From assembly GCA_021835845.1 (NCBI GenBank), contig JAKBJU010000001.1:163736-227735 (forward strand): DNA of 64,000 nucleotides, read 5' to 3'. A program made the position numbers and the translations under genes. The DNA comes from Pseudomonadota bacterium. Lineage in GTDB: Bacteria > Pseudomonadota > Gammaproteobacteria > Burkholderiales > JABEVD01. Below, one piece after another: positions 20,985-31,933 of this stretch. Numbering within the stretch: the stretch's first letter is position 1; every line of letters begins with the position of its first letter. The notes under the pieces were generated by a model. The model worked only from the letters and a program-made list of their open reading frames with translations, had not been told where the DNA came from and made no database searches.

Positions 20985-21043
20985 TCGTTCACTCCAACTT
21001 AGAAAAATTGATAATTATAACACCAGAACCGATCGAAACTCAA

Positions 21044-21157
21044 TCAGCCCTGACGTTGCTTGTGCCTGCGGTCGGTGCAAATGACGCGCACCACCCGGTT
21101 GCGGCGGATGATCTTGCAATTCCGGCAAATCTTTTTCACCGATGCCTGAACTCTCAT
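21044..21157 (-). CDS. rpmJ: 50S ribosomal protein L36 (absent from the ORF track)
   Basis: Thirty-seven codons read [20 protein letters not shown] then [17 protein letters not shown]. The zinc ribbon C11-C14-C27-H32 is complete, so this is the zinc-binding form. ATG 21157 has AGGAGAA in front. It lies 12 bases after infA, the usual place at the end of the spc operon. It was missed in the track because it is short. Confidence 0.97.
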   Translation of the reverse strand: MRVQASVKKICRNCKIIRRNRVVRVICTDRRHKQRQG

Positions 21158-21169
21158 TTTCTTCTCCTG

Positions 21170-21388
21170 TTACTTCGCTCTAAATGTGATTCTCACTCGG
21201 CTCAGGTCATAGGGGGTCATCTCACAGGTGACCTTGTCCCCGGGCAATATGCGGATGTAATGCATCCTCATCTTGCCCGAAATATGCCCCAGAACCACAT
21301 GCCCGTTTTCCAGCTTCACGCGGAAAGTCGCATTGGGGAGGGTTTCGAGTATCTCCCCCTGCATCTGGATCGTTTCTTCCTTCGCCAT
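21170..21388 (-). CDS. infA: translation initiation factor IF-1
   Basis: 72-residue OB-fold protein that binds the 30S A site during initiation. [20 protein letters not shown] and [20 protein letters not shown] are the family hallmarks. It starts one base after the secY stop, so translation of the two is probably coupled. Confidence 0.98.
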   Translation of the reverse strand: MAKEETIQMQGEILETLPNATFRVKLENGHVVLGHISGKMRMHYIRILPGDKVTCEMTPYDLSRVRITFRAK

Positions 21389-21389
21389 G

Positions 21390-22697
21390 TTACGCGCCGC
21401 CCTTGAAACTGGCCTTCTTCAGCAGGCTTTCATACTGGTTCGACATCATGTAGGCCTGAACCTGCGCCATGAAGTCCATGGTCACGACCACGATGATCAG
21501 AAGCGATGTGCCGCCGAAATAGAAGGGCACGTTCCACTTCACGATCAGGAATTCCGGCAGCAAGCAGACCAGCGTGATGTACAGTGCGCCGATCAGCGTG
21601 AGACGCATCATGATGCGCTCTATGTATCGCGCGGTCTGCTCCCCCGGCCTGATTCCGGGGACGAATGCGCCGCTCTTCTTCAAGTTGTCCGCCGTCTCCT
21701 TCGGATTGAAGACGAGCGCCGTATAGAAGAAGCAGAAAAAGATGATCGCACTGGCGTACAGCAGCACATAGACGGGCTGCCCCGGAGAGAGCGCATCCTT
21801 GATGTCGGAAAGCCATAAAAGCGACTTGTGGCTGCCGAACCATCCCGCCACCGTAGCGGGAAAAAGAATGATCGAGGAAGCGAATATCGGCGGAATCACC
21901 CCTGCCATGTTCAGCTTCAACGGAAGATGCGAGCTCTGCCCGCCGTACACCTTCCTCCCAACCTGCCTCTTCGCGTAATTCACCAGTATCTTACGCTGTC
22001 CGCGTTCGACGAACACCACCAGGGCGGTCACTGCCACCACGCCGACCAGCAACACCAGCACCATAGGAATCGAGAATGCGCCGGTGCGCGCAAGCTCGAG
22101 CGTTCCACCGATGGCATGCGGCAAGCCCGCAGCGATGCCGCTGAATATGATCATCGAAATGCCGTTGCCTATGCCGCGCTCGGTGATCTGCTCGCCCAGC
22201 CACATCAGAAACATCGTTCCCGTCACCAGCGTGATCACGGTGGTGATCCTGAACAGAAAGCCGGGATCGGGAACGAGCCCCGGCTGCCCTTCGAGCGCAA
22301 CCGATATCCCTATCGCCTGGAATACGGCAAGGCCCAGCGTGCCGTATCTCGTGTACTGCGTGATTTTCTTGCGCCCGCTTTCGCCTTCCTTCTTCAGCTG
22401 CTCGAGCTGAGGAACCACCACTGCCCCGAGCTGCAATATGATCGAGGCGGAAATGTAGGGCATGATCCCCAGCGCGAAAATCGTGAACCTGGAAAGCGCG
22501 CCACCGGAAAACATGTTGAACATGCCGAGGATGCCGCCCTGCTGGCTCTTGAAAAGATCGGACAGGACGTTCGCGTCGATTCCGGGAACCGGAATATGCG
22601 CCCCGATCCGGTAGACGATCAATGCCCCCAGCAGGAAAATCAGGCGCTTGTTCAGGTCGCCGTATTTCGCCGAAGACGCTTGCGCAGGGTTCGCCAA
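21390..22697 (-). CDS. secY: preprotein translocase subunit SecY
   Basis: 435-residue inner-membrane channel of the Sec translocon with ten predicted membrane helices. Conserved blocks include HIPVPGID near the N-terminus, the plug-region [28 protein letters not shown], and the cytoplasmic loop [20 protein letters not shown]. It pairs with SecE (47698). It lies one base after rplO and directly before infA, as is usual in betaproteobacterial spc operons. Confidence 0.98.
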   Translation of the reverse strand: MANPAQASSAKYGDLNKRLIFLLGALIVYRIGAHIPVPGIDANVLSDLFKSQQGGILGMFNMFSGGALSRFTIFALGIMPYISASIILQLGAVVVPQLEQLKKEGESGRKKITQYTRYGTLGLAVFQAIGISVALEGQPGLVPDPGFLFRITTVITLVTGTMFLMWLGEQITERGIGNGISMIIFSGIAAGLPHAIGGTLELARTGAFSIPMVLVLLVGVVAVTALVVFVERGQRKILVNYAKRQVGRKVYGGQSSHLPLKLNMAGVIPPIFASSIILFPATVAGWFGSHKSLLWLSDIKDALSPGQPVYVLLYASAIIFFCFFYTALVFNPKETADNLKKSGAFVPGIRPGEQTARYIERIMMRLTLIGALYITLVCLLPEFLIVKWNVPFYFGGTSLLIIVVVTMDFMAQVQAYMMSNQYESLLKKASFKGGA

Positions 22698-22698
22698 A

Positions 22699-23133
22699 TC
22701 AGGCCTCTACCGATCCGCCGGCAGCCTCGATCGCCGCCTTCGCACCCTTGGTCGCGGCAAGCCCCTGAAGCTTGACAGCTTTGGTGATGGCGCCGGAAGC
22801 GATCACCTTGGCGTGGAGCGCATCGTGCGCAACGATGCCGGACTTCTTAAGAAGCAGCAGGTCGATCGTTTCGACAGGCATCTTCTCCAGATCGGAAAGC
22901 CTCACTTCCGCCGTGCTTCCCGCCGTCAGGGAAACGAAGCCGCGCTTCGGCAGGCGCCTTTGCAGGGGCATCTGACCGCCTTCGAAACCGACCTTGTGAA
23001 AGCCGCCGGACCGGGATTTCTGTCCCTTGTGCCCGCGCCCTGCCGTTTTGCCCAGGCCGCAGCCGATTCCCCGGCCCACCCTGCGCTTTGCATGCTTGGA
23101 CCCTGCTGCAGGTTTGATGTCGTTCAATTGCAT
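22699..23133 (-). CDS. rplO: 50S ribosomal protein L15
   Basis: 144 residues. The flexible N-terminal arm is Gly/Arg/Lys-rich ([20 protein letters not shown]), followed by the globular domain. Its start lies one base after the rpmD stop, so the spc genes are very tightly packed here. Confidence 0.98.
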   Translation of the reverse strand: MQLNDIKPAAGSKHAKRRVGRGIGCGLGKTAGRGHKGQKSRSGGFHKVGFEGGQMPLQRRLPKRGFVSLTAGSTAEVRLSDLEKMPVETIDLLLLKKSGIVAHDALHAKVIASGAITKAVKLQGLAATKGAKAAIEAAGGSVEA

Positions 23134-23134
23134 C

Positions 23135-23335
23135 TTAAGCCTCGCACTTCACTAGATAATTCACCTTGTCGATCATGCCGCGATTCGCAGGAGTGTCGTC
23201 GACAACCACGGTATGGTTCATGCGGCGGAGCCCCAGGCCGCGCACGCAGGCGCGATGCGACTCCTTGGTTCCGATCACGCTTTTCACCAGCGTAACGCTG
23301 ATTTTCTTGGGTTCCGCTTTTTTAGCCTTTGCCAT
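23135..23335 (-). CDS. rpmD: 50S ribosomal protein L30
   Basis: 66 residues, slightly longer than the ~60 typical because of a Lys-rich N-terminal extension ([11 protein letters not shown]). The core [20 protein letters not shown] and [23 protein letters not shown] is standard. ATG 23335 is two bases past the rpsE stop; the ORF-track start at 23464 runs back through rpsE. Confidence 0.96.
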   Translation of the reverse strand: MAKAKKAEPKKISVTLVKSVIGTKESHRACVRGLGLRRMNHTVVVDDTPANRGMIDKVNYLVKCEA

Positions 23336-23337
23336 GA

Positions 23338-23862
23338 TTATTGCCCCAAAATTTCTTCTACGCTCTTGCCGCGCTTCGCTGCGATTTCCGAAGGCGAGTT
23401 CATCGCCTGCAGGCCGTTCAGCGTCGCCCTGACCATGTTGTAGGGATTGGTCGAGCCGATGCATTTCGCCAGCACGTTGGTCACGCCCATTACTTCGAAG
23501 ATGGCGCGCATCGGGCCGCCCGCGATGATTCCGGTACCTTCCGAGGCAGGCTGCATGTAAACCTTGGCGGCGCCGTGGCGACCGATCACGGCATGATGCA
23601 AGGTGCCATTCTTCAGATCGATCTTGACCATTTTGCGGCGCGCTTCGTCCATCGCCTTTTGCACTGCAACCGGCACCTCGCGCGATTTTCCCTTGCCCAT
23701 ACCCACGCCGCCATCGCCGTCGCCGACCACGGTGAGCGCGGCAAAGCCGAGAATACGCCCGCCCTTTACAACCTTGGTCACGCGATTGACGCTGATCATC
23801 TTTTCCCTGAGACCGTCGCCGCGCTCCTCAGCCTGTTGTACTTTAGCCTGCATTTTCGCCAT
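23338..23862 (-). CDS. rpsE: 30S ribosomal protein S5
   Basis: 174 residues. The N-terminal double-stranded RNA-binding domain includes [35 protein letters not shown], and the C-terminal domain ends ...[11 protein letters not shown]5 contributes to decoding accuracy and helicase activity at the mRNA entry. The residues around the V-V-K-G-G-R loop look wild type. Confidence 0.98.
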   Translation of the reverse strand: MAKMQAKVQQAEERGDGLREKMISVNRVTKVVKGGRILGFAALTVVGDGDGGVGMGKGKSREVPVAVQKAMDEARRKMVKIDLKNGTLHHAVIGRHGAAKVYMQPASEGTGIIAGGPMRAIFEVMGVTNVLAKCIGSTNPYNMVRATLNGLQAMNSPSEIAAKRGKSVEEILGQ

Positions 23863-23875
23863 TATCTAACCCCGA

Positions 23876-24229
23876 TCAAAACACGAGACCGTTCTCGCGC
23901 GCGGCATCAGCCAGCGCCTTGATACGACCGTGATACTTAAATCCGGAACGGTCGAAGGCAACCGTTTCGATACCTGCCTGCTTCGCCTTCTCGGCGATTC
24001 GCTTGCCAATCGCCGCAGCCGCAGCGACATTCCCGCCGTTTTTCAATTCCTTGCGAACTTCGGGCTCCAGAGTCGAGGCGCTGACCAGAACTTTTGCTCC
24101 GCTCGCATCGATGATCTGGGCATAAATATGCGAATTGCTCCGATGGATCGACAAGCGGGTCGCTCTTTGCTCAGCAATTTTGGCACGGGTTTTGCGTGCT
24201 CTGCGCTGACGCGCGTCAAAGTTGATCAT
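23876..24229 (-). CDS. rplR: 50S ribosomal protein L18
   Basis: 117 residues; L18 binds 5S rRNA. Family marks are RARKTRAKI near the N-terminus, VFRS-like [19 protein letters not shown], and the end [25 protein letters not shown]. Confidence 0.98.
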   Translation of the reverse strand: MINFDARQRRARKTRAKIAEQRATRLSIHRSNSHIYAQIIDASGAKVLVSASTLEPEVRKELKNGGNVAAAAAIGKRIAEKAKQAGIETVAFDRSGFKYHGRIKALADAARENGLVF

Positions 24230-24254
24230 TTCCAGTCCTTAAATATTAAAACGA

Positions 24255-24788
24255 CTATTTCTTCTTGGTTTCCTTGAGGATCACGACCTCGTCGGCATAG
24301 CGCACACCCTTGCCCTTGTACGGCTCTGGGCTGCGGTAAGCGCGAATTTCCGCGGCCACCTGTCCGACCTTCTGCTTGTCGGCACCCTTGAGCAGGATTT
24401 CGGTTTGCGTCGGGGTTTCCACCTTCACGCCCGCGGGCATCTTGTATGCAACCGGGTGCGAGAATCCCAGAGTCAGATTCAGGGTATCCCCTGCAGCCTG
24501 GGCGCGATAGCCCACGCCGACCAGGGTCAGCTTCTTCTCGAAGCCGGAAGACACGCCCTTCACCATGTTCGCGACTAGGGCTCTCAGCGTTCCCGACATT
24601 GCATGGGACTGAGCGGAATCGTTCGCCGCCTTGCAATGCAGCAGCTCGCCTTCGGACTCCACGCTCACATAATCGGGATAATCCTGGGACAGGGAGCCCA
24701 GCGGGCCCTTCACGGCGATCTTACCGACCGACAGGGAAACTTCTACGTTTTTCGGCACGACGACCGGATTTTTAGCTACTCGAGACAT
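24255..24788 (-). CDS. rplF: 50S ribosomal protein L6
   Basis: 177 residues with two similar L6 folds. The signature [20 protein letters not shown] near the C-terminus contacts the sarcin-ricin region. The start [17 protein letters not shown] is standard. Confidence 0.98.
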   Translation of the reverse strand: MSRVAKNPVVVPKNVEVSLSVGKIAVKGPLGSLSQDYPDYVSVESEGELLHCKAANDSAQSHAMSGTLRALVANMVKGVSSGFEKKLTLVGVGYRAQAAGDTLNLTLGFSHPVAYKMPAGVKVETPTQTEILLKGADKQKVGQVAAEIRAYRSPEPYKGKGVRYADEVVILKETKKK

Positions 24789-24797
24789 GTTTCATCC

Positions 24798-25193
24798 TTA
24801 CGCAACAATGCACAGCACTTCGCCGCCGATGCCGGAGGCACGAGCCTTGCGATCGGTCATCACGCCCCTGGAAGTCGAGACAATCGCAACCCCCAGACCG
24901 TTCATCACGCTGGGAATATCGGCATGCCCCTTGTAAGTGCGCAGGCCGGGCCGACTGACCCGCTCGATCTTCTCGATCACGGGACGTCCCGCATAATATT
25001 TCAACTCGATATCCAGGGAAGGCTTGGCTTCGCTCCCGGCCACCTTGTATCCGCCGATGTAGCCCTCGTCGAGCAGCACCTTGGCGATCGACACCTTGAG
25101 CTTGGAAGAGGGAATGGATACCGTCGGCTTTTCAGCCATTTGCGCATTCCTGATACGCGTCAGCATATCGGAGATGGGATCGCTCATACTCAT
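24798..25193 (-). CDS. rpsH: 30S ribosomal protein S8
   Basis: 131 residues. S8 binds the central domain of 16S rRNA and, in E. coli, represses the spc operon at rplE m[21 protein letters not shown] and the C-terminal [25 protein letters not shown] are diagnostic. ATG at 25193 follows a second in-frame possibility, so the exact start may shift by two codons. Confidence 0.98.
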   Translation of the reverse strand: MSMSDPISDMLTRIRNAQMAEKPTVSIPSSKLKVSIAKVLLDEGYIGGYKVAGSEAKPSLDIELKYYAGRPVIEKIERVSRPGLRTYKGHADIPSVMNGLGVAIVSTSRGVMTDRKARASGIGGEVLCIVA

Positions 25194-25206
25194 ATGTAAT
25201 AGTCTC

Positions 25207-25512
25207 CTACCAGCTCGCCTTGACCACGCCCGGAACTTCGCCGCGCATGATGGTTTCGCGCAGCTTGATTCGCCCCAGACCGAACTTGCTGTATACCCCG
25301 CGGCCCCTTCCCGTCAGCGCGCAGCGATTGCGCAGCCTGACCGGGCTGGAGTTCCTGGGCAGCGCCTGCAGAGCGAGACGCGCGGCATGACGCGCTTCCT
25401 CGTCCAGGCTCATGTTGTTGATGATCGAATTCAGTTCGGCGCGCTTGGCAGCGAATTTCGCCACCGTGTCGCGGCGCTTCTTTTCGCGGTTGATCAAAGC
25501 AAGTTTGGCCAT
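25207..25512 (-). CDS. rpsN: 30S ribosomal protein S14 (zinc-free long form)
   Basis: 101 residues, the long S14 that lacks the CxxC zinc ribbon. The tail [24 protein letters not shown] is typical. It lies eight bases after rplE. Confidence 0.98.
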   Translation of the reverse strand: MAKLALINREKKRRDTVAKFAAKRAELNSIINNMSLDEEARHAARLALQALPRNSSPVRLRNRCALTGRGRGVYSKFGLGRIKLRETIMRGEVPGVVKASW

Positions 25513-25520
25513 TGTCTACC

Positions 25521-26060
25521 TCAATTCTTGAATGGAAATTTGAAGGCGGCCAGCAGCGCGCGCGCCTCTTCGTCTGTTTTCGCGGTGGTGGTGATGGTGA
25601 TGTTCATGCCACGCAACGCGTCGATCTTGTCGTACTCGATTTCGGGAAAAATGATCTGTTCCTTGACGCCCATGTTGTAATTACCGCGGCCGTCGAAGGA
25701 TTTTCCGGAAATGCCGCGAAAATCGCGGATTCGCGGAATCGCGATCGAAATCAGACGATCCAGGAATTCGTACATCCTGACGTTGCGCAGGGTCACCTTG
25801 CAGCCCACCGGATAGCCTTCGCGGATCTTGAATCCGGCGATCGACTTCTTCGATTTAGTGACGACAGGCTTCTGTCCGGCGATTTTCTGCATGTCGCCGA
25901 CGGCGAAATCCATCACCTTCTTGTCGGCAACGGCCTCCCCGACCCCCATGTTGAGGGTGATCTTCTCGATCCTCGGCACTTCCATGACCGACTTGTAGCC
26001 GAACTGGTTCGTCAATTCGCGAACCACCGTTTCTCTGTAAAAATCCTTTAAACGAGCCAT
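25521..26060 (-). CDS. rplE: 50S ribosomal protein L5
   Basis: 179 residues; L5 binds 5S rRNA and contacts P-site tRNA. Conserved blocks are [30 protein letters not shown] and [19 protein letters not shown]. It starts two bases after rplX. Confidence 0.98.
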   Translation of the reverse strand: MARLKDFYRETVVRELTNQFGYKSVMEVPRIEKITLNMGVGEAVADKKVMDFAVGDMQKIAGQKPVVTKSKKSIAGFKIREGYPVGCKVTLRNVRMYEFLDRLISIAIPRIRDFRGISGKSFDGRGNYNMGVKEQIIFPEIEYDKIDALRGMNITITTTAKTDEEARALLAAFKFPFKN

Positions 26061-26062
26061 CC

Positions 26063-26380
26063 TTACGCTCCGATCACTTCGCCGTTCGATTTGAAATAAC
26101 GGACCCTGCGTCCGTCTTCCAGCACCTTGACCCCAACCCTGTCACCCGCCTTGGTCGCGGGATTGAAGATCGCGATATTGGAAACATGGATCGGCATTTC
26201 CTTGTCGACGATACCGCCCTGCTCATTCTTGGCCGGGTTGGGCTTGACGTGCTTCCTGACCTGGTTCACGCCGGTGACGATCACGTGCTCCTCGTCGACC
26301 ACCCGCAGCACAGCGCCGCGCTTGCCCTTGTCCTTGCCCGCGATGACGATCACGTCATCGCTCTTTCTGATCTTGCGCAT
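26063..26380 (-). CDS. rplX: 50S ribosomal protein L24
   Basis: 105 residues from ATG 26380 ([19 protein letters not shown]); the ORF-track start at 26416 overlaps rplN and is not used. The KOW motif at residues ~5-30 and [18 protein letters not shown] are characteristic. L24 starts large-subunit assembly. Confidence 0.97.
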   Translation of the reverse strand: MRKIRKSDDVIVIAGKDKGKRGAVLRVVDEEHVIVTGVNQVRKHVKPNPAKNEQGGIVDKEMPIHVSNIAIFNPATKAGDRVGVKVLEDGRRVRYFKSNGEVIGA

Positions 26381-26412
26381 AAATTCTCCTATCCAAGCCT
26401 GTACGGCAGCCC

Positions 26413-26781
26413 TCAAAGCACTTCAGGTGCAAGGGACACGATCTTCATGAACCGCTCGTTCCTGAGTTCGCGGGTCACGGGGCCGAAAATGCGCGTCCCG
26501 ATCGGCTCGAACTTGTTGTTCAGCAGCACCGCGGCATTGCCGTCGAAGCGGATCAGCGAACCGTCCGGGCGGCGCACGCCGCTCGCGGTCCTGACCACCA
26601 CTGCATTGTAGACTTCGCCCTTCTTGACGCGCCCACGGGGAGCGGCATCCTTGATGCTCACCTTGATGATGTCGCCAATGCCCGCATAACGGCGCTTGGA
26701 ACCGCCCACCACCTTGATGCACATCACCGAACGCGCACCGGTGTTGTCGGCCACATCGAGCCTGGATTGCATTTGTATCAT
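26413..26781 (-). CDS. rplN: 50S ribosomal protein L14
   Basis: 122 residues, [20 protein letters not shown] to [16 protein letters not shown], fully standard. It is the first gene of the spc group, preceded by a 139-base spacer that contains a strong sigma-70 promoter. Confidence 0.98.
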   Translation of the reverse strand: MIQMQSRLDVADNTGARSVMCIKVVGGSKRRYAGIGDIIKVSIKDAAPRGRVKKGEVYNAVVVRTASGVRRPDGSLIRFDGNAAVLLNNKFEPIGTRIFGPVTRELRNERFMKIVSLAPEVL

Positions 26782-26889
26782 TTTTCACACTCCAACTTAT
26801 CCCGACCACGGCAACAAGGCCGCTTTGTCGACCAGTATTGGATCCCGTCCGGGTCAGGTCGCCGTTTTGGCTGAACACAAAAGAGGGGG

Positions 26890-26918
26890 ATTATATCGCC
26901 TATCCCCCGGCATTGCAA
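26890..26918 (-). promoter_or_regulatory. promoter of the spc operon
   Basis: On the minus strand TTGCAA and TATAAT are exactly 17 bases apart, just after the rpsQ stop and about 110 bases before rplN. This is the same position as the spc promoter of E. coli, between the S10 and spc operons. The -10 lies inside a GGGGGAT/ATCCCCC inverted repeat. Confidence 0.8.
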
Positions 26919-26920
26919 GA

Positions 26921-27187
26921 TTAAACAGTGCGCGCCTTTTCCACCAGCTTGGACACGCGCCAGCTTTTCGTCCTGGAGAGCGGACGGCATTCCTCGATCA
27001 CGACGATATCGCCGGTGTGGAATTCGTTGTTCTCGTCGTGCGCATGATATTTCTTGCTGCGCTTGACGATCTTGCCGTAAAGGGGATGCTTCACCCTGCG
27101 CTCCACCAGAACGGTCACCGTCTTGTCCATCTTGTCGCTGACGACTGCGCCTGTCAGCGTACGCTTCAATTCGTTGAGTTCACTCAT
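26921..27187 (-). CDS. rpsQ: 30S ribosomal protein S17
   Basis: 88 residues with an OB-fold; [27 protein letters not shown] and [19 protein letters not shown] are family marks. It overlaps the end of rpmC by four bases (ATGA), indicating translational coupling. It is the last gene of the S10 group. Confidence 0.98.
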   Translation of the reverse strand: MSELNELKRTLTGAVVSDKMDKTVTVLVERRVKHPLYGKIVKRSKKYHAHDENNEFHTGDIVVIEECRPLSRTKSWRVSKLVEKARTV

Positions 27188-27378
27188 GACTGGCCAGCCT
27201 TCTCTTTCATGACGGTCCGAACGCGCGCGATGTCCCTGCGCACTTTTTTCATTTGACTATAGTTCGCAAGTTGCTGGGTCGAAAGCTGCATGCGCAGACC
27301 GAACTGCGTCTTCAGCAGATCCAGCAGCTCATCGTTCAACCCGTCCTTGTCCTTTTGCCTCAATTCGCTTGCTTTCAT
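27184..27378 (-). CDS. rpmC: 50S ribosomal protein L29
   Basis: 64 residues, a two-helix protein at the tunnel exit ([20 protein letters not shown] ... [17 protein letters not shown]). It starts four bases after rplP. Confidence 0.98.
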   Translation of the reverse strand: MKASELRQKDKDGLNDELLDLLKTQFGLRMQLSTQQLANYSQMKKVRRDIARVRTVMKEKAGQS

Positions 27379-27382
27379 GGCC

Positions 27383-27796
27383 TTATCCTACCTGACGAAC
27401 GACAAATGTCGTGGAAATCGGCAACTTGGCAGCGGCAAGCCTGAAAGCTTCCCTTGCGATCGCTTCGTCCACGCCTTCCATTTCGTACAACACCTTGCCT
27501 GGCTGAATCTCGGCGACCCAGTACTCCGGACTGCCCTTGCCGTTACCCATACGCACTTCAGCCGGCTTCTTGGAGATCGGCTTGTCCGGGAAGATCCTGA
27601 TCCAGATGCGCCCACCCCGCTTGATGTGACGGGTCATGGCGCGACGCGCCGCCTCGATCTGGCGCGCAGTCAGGCGGCCGCGCTCGACAGCCTTCAGGCC
27701 GAACTCGCCGAAGGACACCTTGGCGCCTCTTGTCGCAACGCCGGTATTGCGGCCCTTCTGCTGTTTACGGAATTTCGTTCTAGACGGCTGCAGCAT
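27383..27796 (-). CDS. rplP: 50S ribosomal protein L16
   Basis: 137 residues, start [52 protein letters not shown] is the conserved core near the A-site tRNA elbow. Its first 17 bases overlap the end of rpsC. Confidence 0.98.
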   Translation of the reverse strand: MLQPSRTKFRKQQKGRNTGVATRGAKVSFGEFGLKAVERGRLTARQIEAARRAMTRHIKRGGRIWIRIFPDKPISKKPAEVRMGNGKGSPEYWVAEIQPGKVLYEMEGVDEAIAREAFRLAAAKLPISTTFVVRQVG

Positions 27797-28487
27797 TTTT
27801 CACTCCTGTTTTCCTGGCCTTCTTTTCCGGCTCTGCTGGCTGGGCGGCAGGCGCTTCAATCCTGCTCGCCTCGCCCTTGTAAACCCATACCTTGACGCCG
27901 ATCACCCCATAGGTGGTCTTGGCTTCGGATACGCCATAATCGATATCCGCGCGCAGGGTATGCAGCGGCACGCGCCCTTCCCTGTACCACTCGCGCCTGG
28001 CGATTTCGATGCCGTTCAGGCGCCCGGCGCTCATGATCTTGATGCCCTGTGCGCCAAGGCGCATTGCATTCGTCATGGCGCGCTTCATTGCACGACGGAA
28101 CATGATCCGCTTCTCCAGCTGCTGGGCAATGCTGTCCGCGATCAGCTTGGCATCGATTTCAGGCTTCCTGATTTCCTCGATGTTGATATGCACCGGAACG
28201 CCCATCATTTTCTGCAGTTGCGCCTTCAGCACTTCGATGTCTTCGCCCTTCTTTCCGATCACGATGCCGGGCCGCGAGCTGTAAATCGTTATGCGCGCAT
28301 TCTTGGCGGGACGTTCGATGACGATCTTGCCGACCGATGCGTGAGCAAGCTTCTTGCCGAGGAATTCCCTGACCTGGATGTCTTCGAGCAGCATGGAAGG
28401 AAACTTCTTGCTGTTGGCGTACCATTTGGACGACCAGTTTTTCAGTACGGATAACCGAAATCCTGTCGGATGAATTTTCTGACCCAT
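27780..28487 (-). CDS. rpsC: 30S ribosomal protein S3
   Basis: 235 residues. An N-terminal KH domain carries the GxxG loop in [14 protein letters not shown], and the C-terminal S3 domain ends with an Ala/Pro/Lys-rich tail. S3 lines the mRNA entry with S4 and S5. The start [14 protein letters not shown] is standard. Confidence 0.98.
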   Translation of the reverse strand: MGQKIHPTGFRLSVLKNWSSKWYANSKKFPSMLLEDIQVREFLGKKLAHASVGKIVIERPAKNARITIYSSRPGIVIGKKGEDIEVLKAQLQKMMGVPVHINIEEIRKPEIDAKLIADSIAQQLEKRIMFRRAMKRAMTNAMRLGAQGIKIMSAGRLNGIEIARREWYREGRVPLHTLRADIDYGVSEAKTTYGVIGVKVWVYKGEASRIEAPAAQPAEPEKKARKTGVKNAAAV

Positions 28488-28509
28488 TACCTATCCTTTA
28501 TAAAGGGCA

Positions 28510-28839
28510 TCAAATGCCCACAGTGACCTGAATGTGGCAGGTGCGCTTGCTGATCCTGTTGCCGCGCCCCTTCGCCCTTGCGGTGAACCGCTTCAGCGTG
28601 GTGCCTTCGTCGACCAGGATTTCCGATACCTTCAGTTCGTCGATATCGGCACCCTCGTTGTGTTCGGCATTCGCAATCGCCGACTCAAGCACCTTGCGGA
28701 TAATGGCCGCACCCTTCTTCGGGCTGAAAGCAAGCAGATTGAGCGCCTTGTCGACAGGCAGCCCCCTGATCTGGTCAGCGACCAGCCTGCCCTTCTGAGC
28801 AGACAGTCTCACGCCGCGCAATATTGCAGAAGTTTTCAT
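28510..28839 (-). CDS. rplV: 50S ribosomal protein L22
   Basis: 109 residues; its long hairpin (around [20 protein letters not shown]) reaches into the exit tunnel, a known site of macrolide-resistance mutations. Nothing unusual is seen in that loop. Confidence 0.98.
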   Translation of the reverse strand: MKTSAILRGVRLSAQKGRLVADQIRGLPVDKALNLLAFSPKKGAAIIRKVLESAIANAEHNEGADIDELKVSEILVDEGTTLKRFTARAKGRGNRISKRTCHIQVTVGI

Positions 28840-28848
28840 CTCGGGCTC

Positions 28849-29124
<276 letters not shown>

Positions 29125-29134
29125 ATGCTACCTC

Positions 29135-29962
29135 TTATCTCTTGTGACGACTGCGGACAATCATGCCCGAAGTGCGCTTGTTGCTGCGGGTACGATAGCC
29201 CTTCGCAGGAACACCCCAGGGGCTGACCGGATCGCGTCCGGCAGCAGTCTTTCCTTCGCCGCCGCCGTGCGGATGGTCGATCGGATTCATCGCCACGCCG
29301 CGCACCGTCGGCCTGATGCCTCTCCAGCGGTTGGCGCCGGCCTTGCCTATCGAACGCAGCGAATGCTCTTCGTTGCTAACTTCGCCAAGGGTAGCGCGGC
29401 AGTCCACGTGAACCTTGCGGATTTCGCCGGAGCGCAGCCTCAACTGGGCATAGCTGCCTTCCCTCGCCAGAAGCTGCACCGAAGTGCCGGCGGAACGGGC
29501 CAGCTGCGCGCCTTTTCCGGGAAGCATCTCGACACAGTGAACCGTCGATCCGACAGGGATGTGCCTCAGCGCCAGGCAATTGCCGGGCTTGATCGGCGCT
29601 TCCGGTCCGTTCAGCAGAATCGTGCCTTCGGTCATGCCCTTGGGAGCGATGATGTAACGGCGCTCGCCGTCCGCATAGCACAGCAATGCAATGTGCGCAC
29701 TCCTGTTCGGGTCGTATTCCAGCCGCTCGACCTTCGCGGGAATGCCGTCCTTGTTCCGTCTGAAATCGACAATCCGGTAATGCTGCTTGTGTCCGCCGCC
29801 CATGTGGCGCGTCGTGATGTGGCCGTTATTGTTGCGGCCGGCCGTCTTCGACTGCTTCTCGACGAGCTTCGCAAGAGGAGCCCCCTTGTGCAAACCCGGG
29901 GTTTTCACCTGGATCACGGCCCTGCGGCCGGGAGACGTCGGTTTTACTTTAATCAGTGCCAT
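29135..29962 (-). CDS. rplB: 50S ribosomal protein L2
   Basis: 275 residues; L2 is needed for subunit joining and peptidyl transfer. The conserved loop [16 protein letters not shown] with the essential His is intact. Confidence 0.98.
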   Translation of the reverse strand: MALIKVKPTSPGRRAVIQVKTPGLHKGAPLAKLVEKQSKTAGRNNNGHITTRHMGGGHKQHYRIVDFRRNKDGIPAKVERLEYDPNRSAHIALLCYADGERRYIIAPKGMTEGTILLNGPEAPIKPGNCLALRHIPVGSTVHCVEMLPGKGAQLARSAGTSVQLLAREGSYAQLRLRSGEIRKVHVDCRATLGEVSNEEHSLRSIGKAGANRWRGIRPTVRGVAMNPIDHPHGGGEGKTAAGRDPVSPWGVPAKGYRTRSNKRTSGMIVRSRHKR

Positions 29963-29977
29963 ATTCGATCCTTATCC

Positions 29978-30286
29978 TCAGCTCTCGCCGGCCGCAAAGT
30001 TGATTTCCTGCCCGGGCTGCAGCGAGACGTAAGCCTTCTTCCAGTCCTTGCGGCTTCCCATGAAGCGGCCGAAGCGTTTGGATTTGCCCTTGACGTTCAG
30101 CATCTGCACGGAGTCGACCTTGACGTTGAACATCAGTTCGACCGCAGACTTGACCTCGATCTTGGTCGCATCGGTAGCAACCTTGAAGATGATCTGCTCG
30201 TGCTTGTCGGCGACATGGGTGCTCTTTTCGGAGATCACCGGCGCGAGCAGCACCTGCATCAGACGTTCCTTGTTCATTCCACTCAT
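29978..30286 (-). CDS. rplW: 50S ribosomal protein L23
   Basis: 102 residues; L23 is the docking site for trigger factor and SRP at the tunnel exit. [20 protein letters not shown] and [20 protein letters not shown] are typical. It overlaps the end of rplD by four bases. A start two codons into the ORF is possible (MNKERLMQ). Confidence 0.97.
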   Translation of the reverse strand: MSGMNKERLMQVLLAPVISEKSTHVADKHEQIIFKVATDATKIEVKSAVELMFNVKVDSVQMLNVKGKSKRFGRFMGSRKDWKKAYVSLQPGQEINFAAGES

Positions 30287-30903
30287 GCCATCATCTCCTC
30301 AATCTTGGCCACTGCGCCCTTCGTCATCAGCACGGTTGGCGAACGAACAAGGCTGACAGGATCGGCATATTGCGCTTCCACGACATAAACGTTCGGCAGG
30401 TTGCGGGAAGACAGGTAGAGGTTTTCGTCGAAGCTGTCGGTCACGATCATCACCTGCTCCAGCCCCATCCCCTTGAGCTTGGAAACCAGCTCCTTGGTTT
30501 TCGGGGTTTCCAGGCTCAGCTTGTCGATGACCGAAAGCCTGTCTTCGCGAACCAGCTGGGAAAGGATAGTGCAGATCCCCGCACGGTACATCTTCCTGTT
30601 CACCTTGTGACCGAAGTTCTCCTCCGGGCTGTTCGGGAAAATCTTGCCGCCTCCGCGCCACAGAGGGCTGGATGCCATACCGGCGCGGGCGCGTCCGGTG
30701 CCTTTCTGGCGGAACGGCTTCTTGGTCGACTTGGCGACATCCGAACGCCCCTTCTGGGCACGGTTGGCGCTCCTGGCGTTGGCCATGTAAGCGGTGACTA
30801 TCTGGTGAACCAGGGCTTCGTTGTAATCGCGCCCGAACAGAGTGTCGGAAGCCGCAACCTTGGAAGCCTTGCCTTTTTCGTCTATCAGTTTCAGTTCCAT
30901 CAT
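30283..30903 (-). CDS. rplD: 50S ribosomal protein L4
   Basis: 206 residues. Its loop ([29 protein letters not shown]) reaches the exit tunnel. In E. coli L4 represses its own S10 operon by attenuation. Two adjacent ATGs (30903, 30900) are both possible; the gene overlaps rplC by four bases. Confidence 0.98.
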   Translation of the reverse strand: MMELKLIDEKGKASKVAASDTLFGRDYNEALVHQIVTAYMANARSANRAQKGRSDVAKSTKKPFRQKGTGRARAGMASSPLWRGGGKIFPNSPEENFGHKVNRKMYRAGICTILSQLVREDRLSVIDKLSLETPKTKELVSKLKGMGLEQVMIVTDSFDENLYLSSRNLPNVYVVEAQYADPVSLVRSPTVLMTKGAVAKIEEMMA

Positions 30904-31538
30904 GCACCTGCCTTAACGCTTGGACGTACGATCACCGTGCCGCCGTTCCATCCCGGAAGCGCGCCCTTGATGAGCAGGAGCTGGCGCTCGGTGTCTATTC
31001 TCAGAACCTCGAGATTCTGCACCGTTTTCTTGACATTGCCATACTGGCCGGCCATTTTCTTGCCGGGGAAGACGCGACCGGGATCCTGCGCCATGCCGAT
31101 CGACCCGGGGCTGTTGTGCGAACGCGAATTGCCGTGGCTGGCGCGGTTCGACGAGAAATTGTGACGCTTGATCGGGCCCGAAAAACCCTTGCCCTTCGAA
31201 GTTCCGGTCACATCGACCATCTGCCCGACCGAGAAAATCTCCACGCTGATTTTCTCTCCGGGCTGGAGGCTCGGTGCCGACTCCAGGCGGAATTCCTTGA
31301 AAACGGAACCTGACTCGACTCCGGCCTTGGCGCAATGGCCTGCCGTAGCCTTGTTCACGCGGCTTGCACGGCGCGTGCCATAGGTAACCTGAACGGCATT
31401 GTAGCCGTCCGTTCCGTCGTTCTTGATCTGGGTAACGCGATTGTCGGACATGTCCAGCACCGTCACGGGAAGGCTCGCGCCTTCTTCGGTGAAAATGCGG
31501 GTCATGCCGATCTTGCGACCGACAAGTCCTAAGCTCAT
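30900..31538 (-). CDS. rplC: 50S ribosomal protein L3
   Basis: 212 residues; [20 protein letters not shown] and the loop near the peptidyl-transferase centre ([17 protein letters not shown], then [16 protein letters not shown]) are complete. It is preceded by a 68-base spacer with two hairpins after rpsJ. Confidence 0.98.
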   Translation of the reverse strand: MSLGLVGRKIGMTRIFTEEGASLPVTVLDMSDNRVTQIKNDGTDGYNAVQVTYGTRRASRVNKATAGHCAKAGVESGSVFKEFRLESAPSLQPGEKISVEIFSVGQMVDVTGTSKGKGFSGPIKRHNFSSNRASHGNSRSHNSPGSIGMAQDPGRVFPGKKMAGQYGNVKKTVQNLEVLRIDTERQLLLIKGALPGWNGGTVIVRPSVKAGA

Positions 31539-31558
31539 AATTATTATCCTCTAAAACA

Positions 31559-31578
31559 GCCGGTTACGATTGACCGGC
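31559..31578 (-). terminator. hairpin between rpsJ and rplC (attenuator candidate)
   Basis: GCCGGT/ACCGGC with an eight-base loop is followed on the minus strand by TGTTTTAG. A second hairpin, CGGGG/CCCCG (31585-31600), lies just upstream of it in the transcript. They could lower expression of rplC and beyond relative to rpsJ, or be RNA processing structures. Confidence 0.35.
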
Positions 31579-31606
31579 ATCAAACGGGGAAAATGCCCCG
31601 AATTCC

Positions 31607-31915
31607 TTACAGCTTGATTTCCACGTCCACGCCAGCAGGCAGATCGAGCTTCATCAACGCATCGACCGTCTTGTCGGTCGGGTCGATGATATCCATCAGC
31701 CTCAGATGCGTCCTGATTTCGTACTGGTCGCGCGATGTCTTGTTGACATGGGGCGAACGCAGCACGTCGAAACGCTCGATTTTGGTAGGCAAGGGAACGG
31801 GGCCCTTGACCACGGCGCCGGTGCGCTTGGCCGTATCGACGATCTCCAATGCCGACTGATCGATCAGACGGTAATCGAAGGCCTTGAGACGGATCCTGAT
31901 TTTCTGGCTTTGCAT
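31607..31915 (-). CDS. rpsJ: 30S ribosomal protein S10 / NusE
   Basis: 102 residues; in addition to the ribosome it acts in antitermination with NusB and contacts NusG. The conserved strip [23 protein letters not shown] is present. It is 18 bases after tufA with no promoter seen, so the S10 genes are probably read from the str promoter. Confidence 0.98.
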   Translation of the reverse strand: MQSQKIRIRLKAFDYRLIDQSALEIVDTAKRTGAVVKGPVPLPTKIERFDVLRSPHVNKTSRDQYEIRTHLRLMDIIDPTDKTVDALMKLDLPAGVDVEIKL

Positions 31916-31933
31916 AATAGTATATTCCGGTTT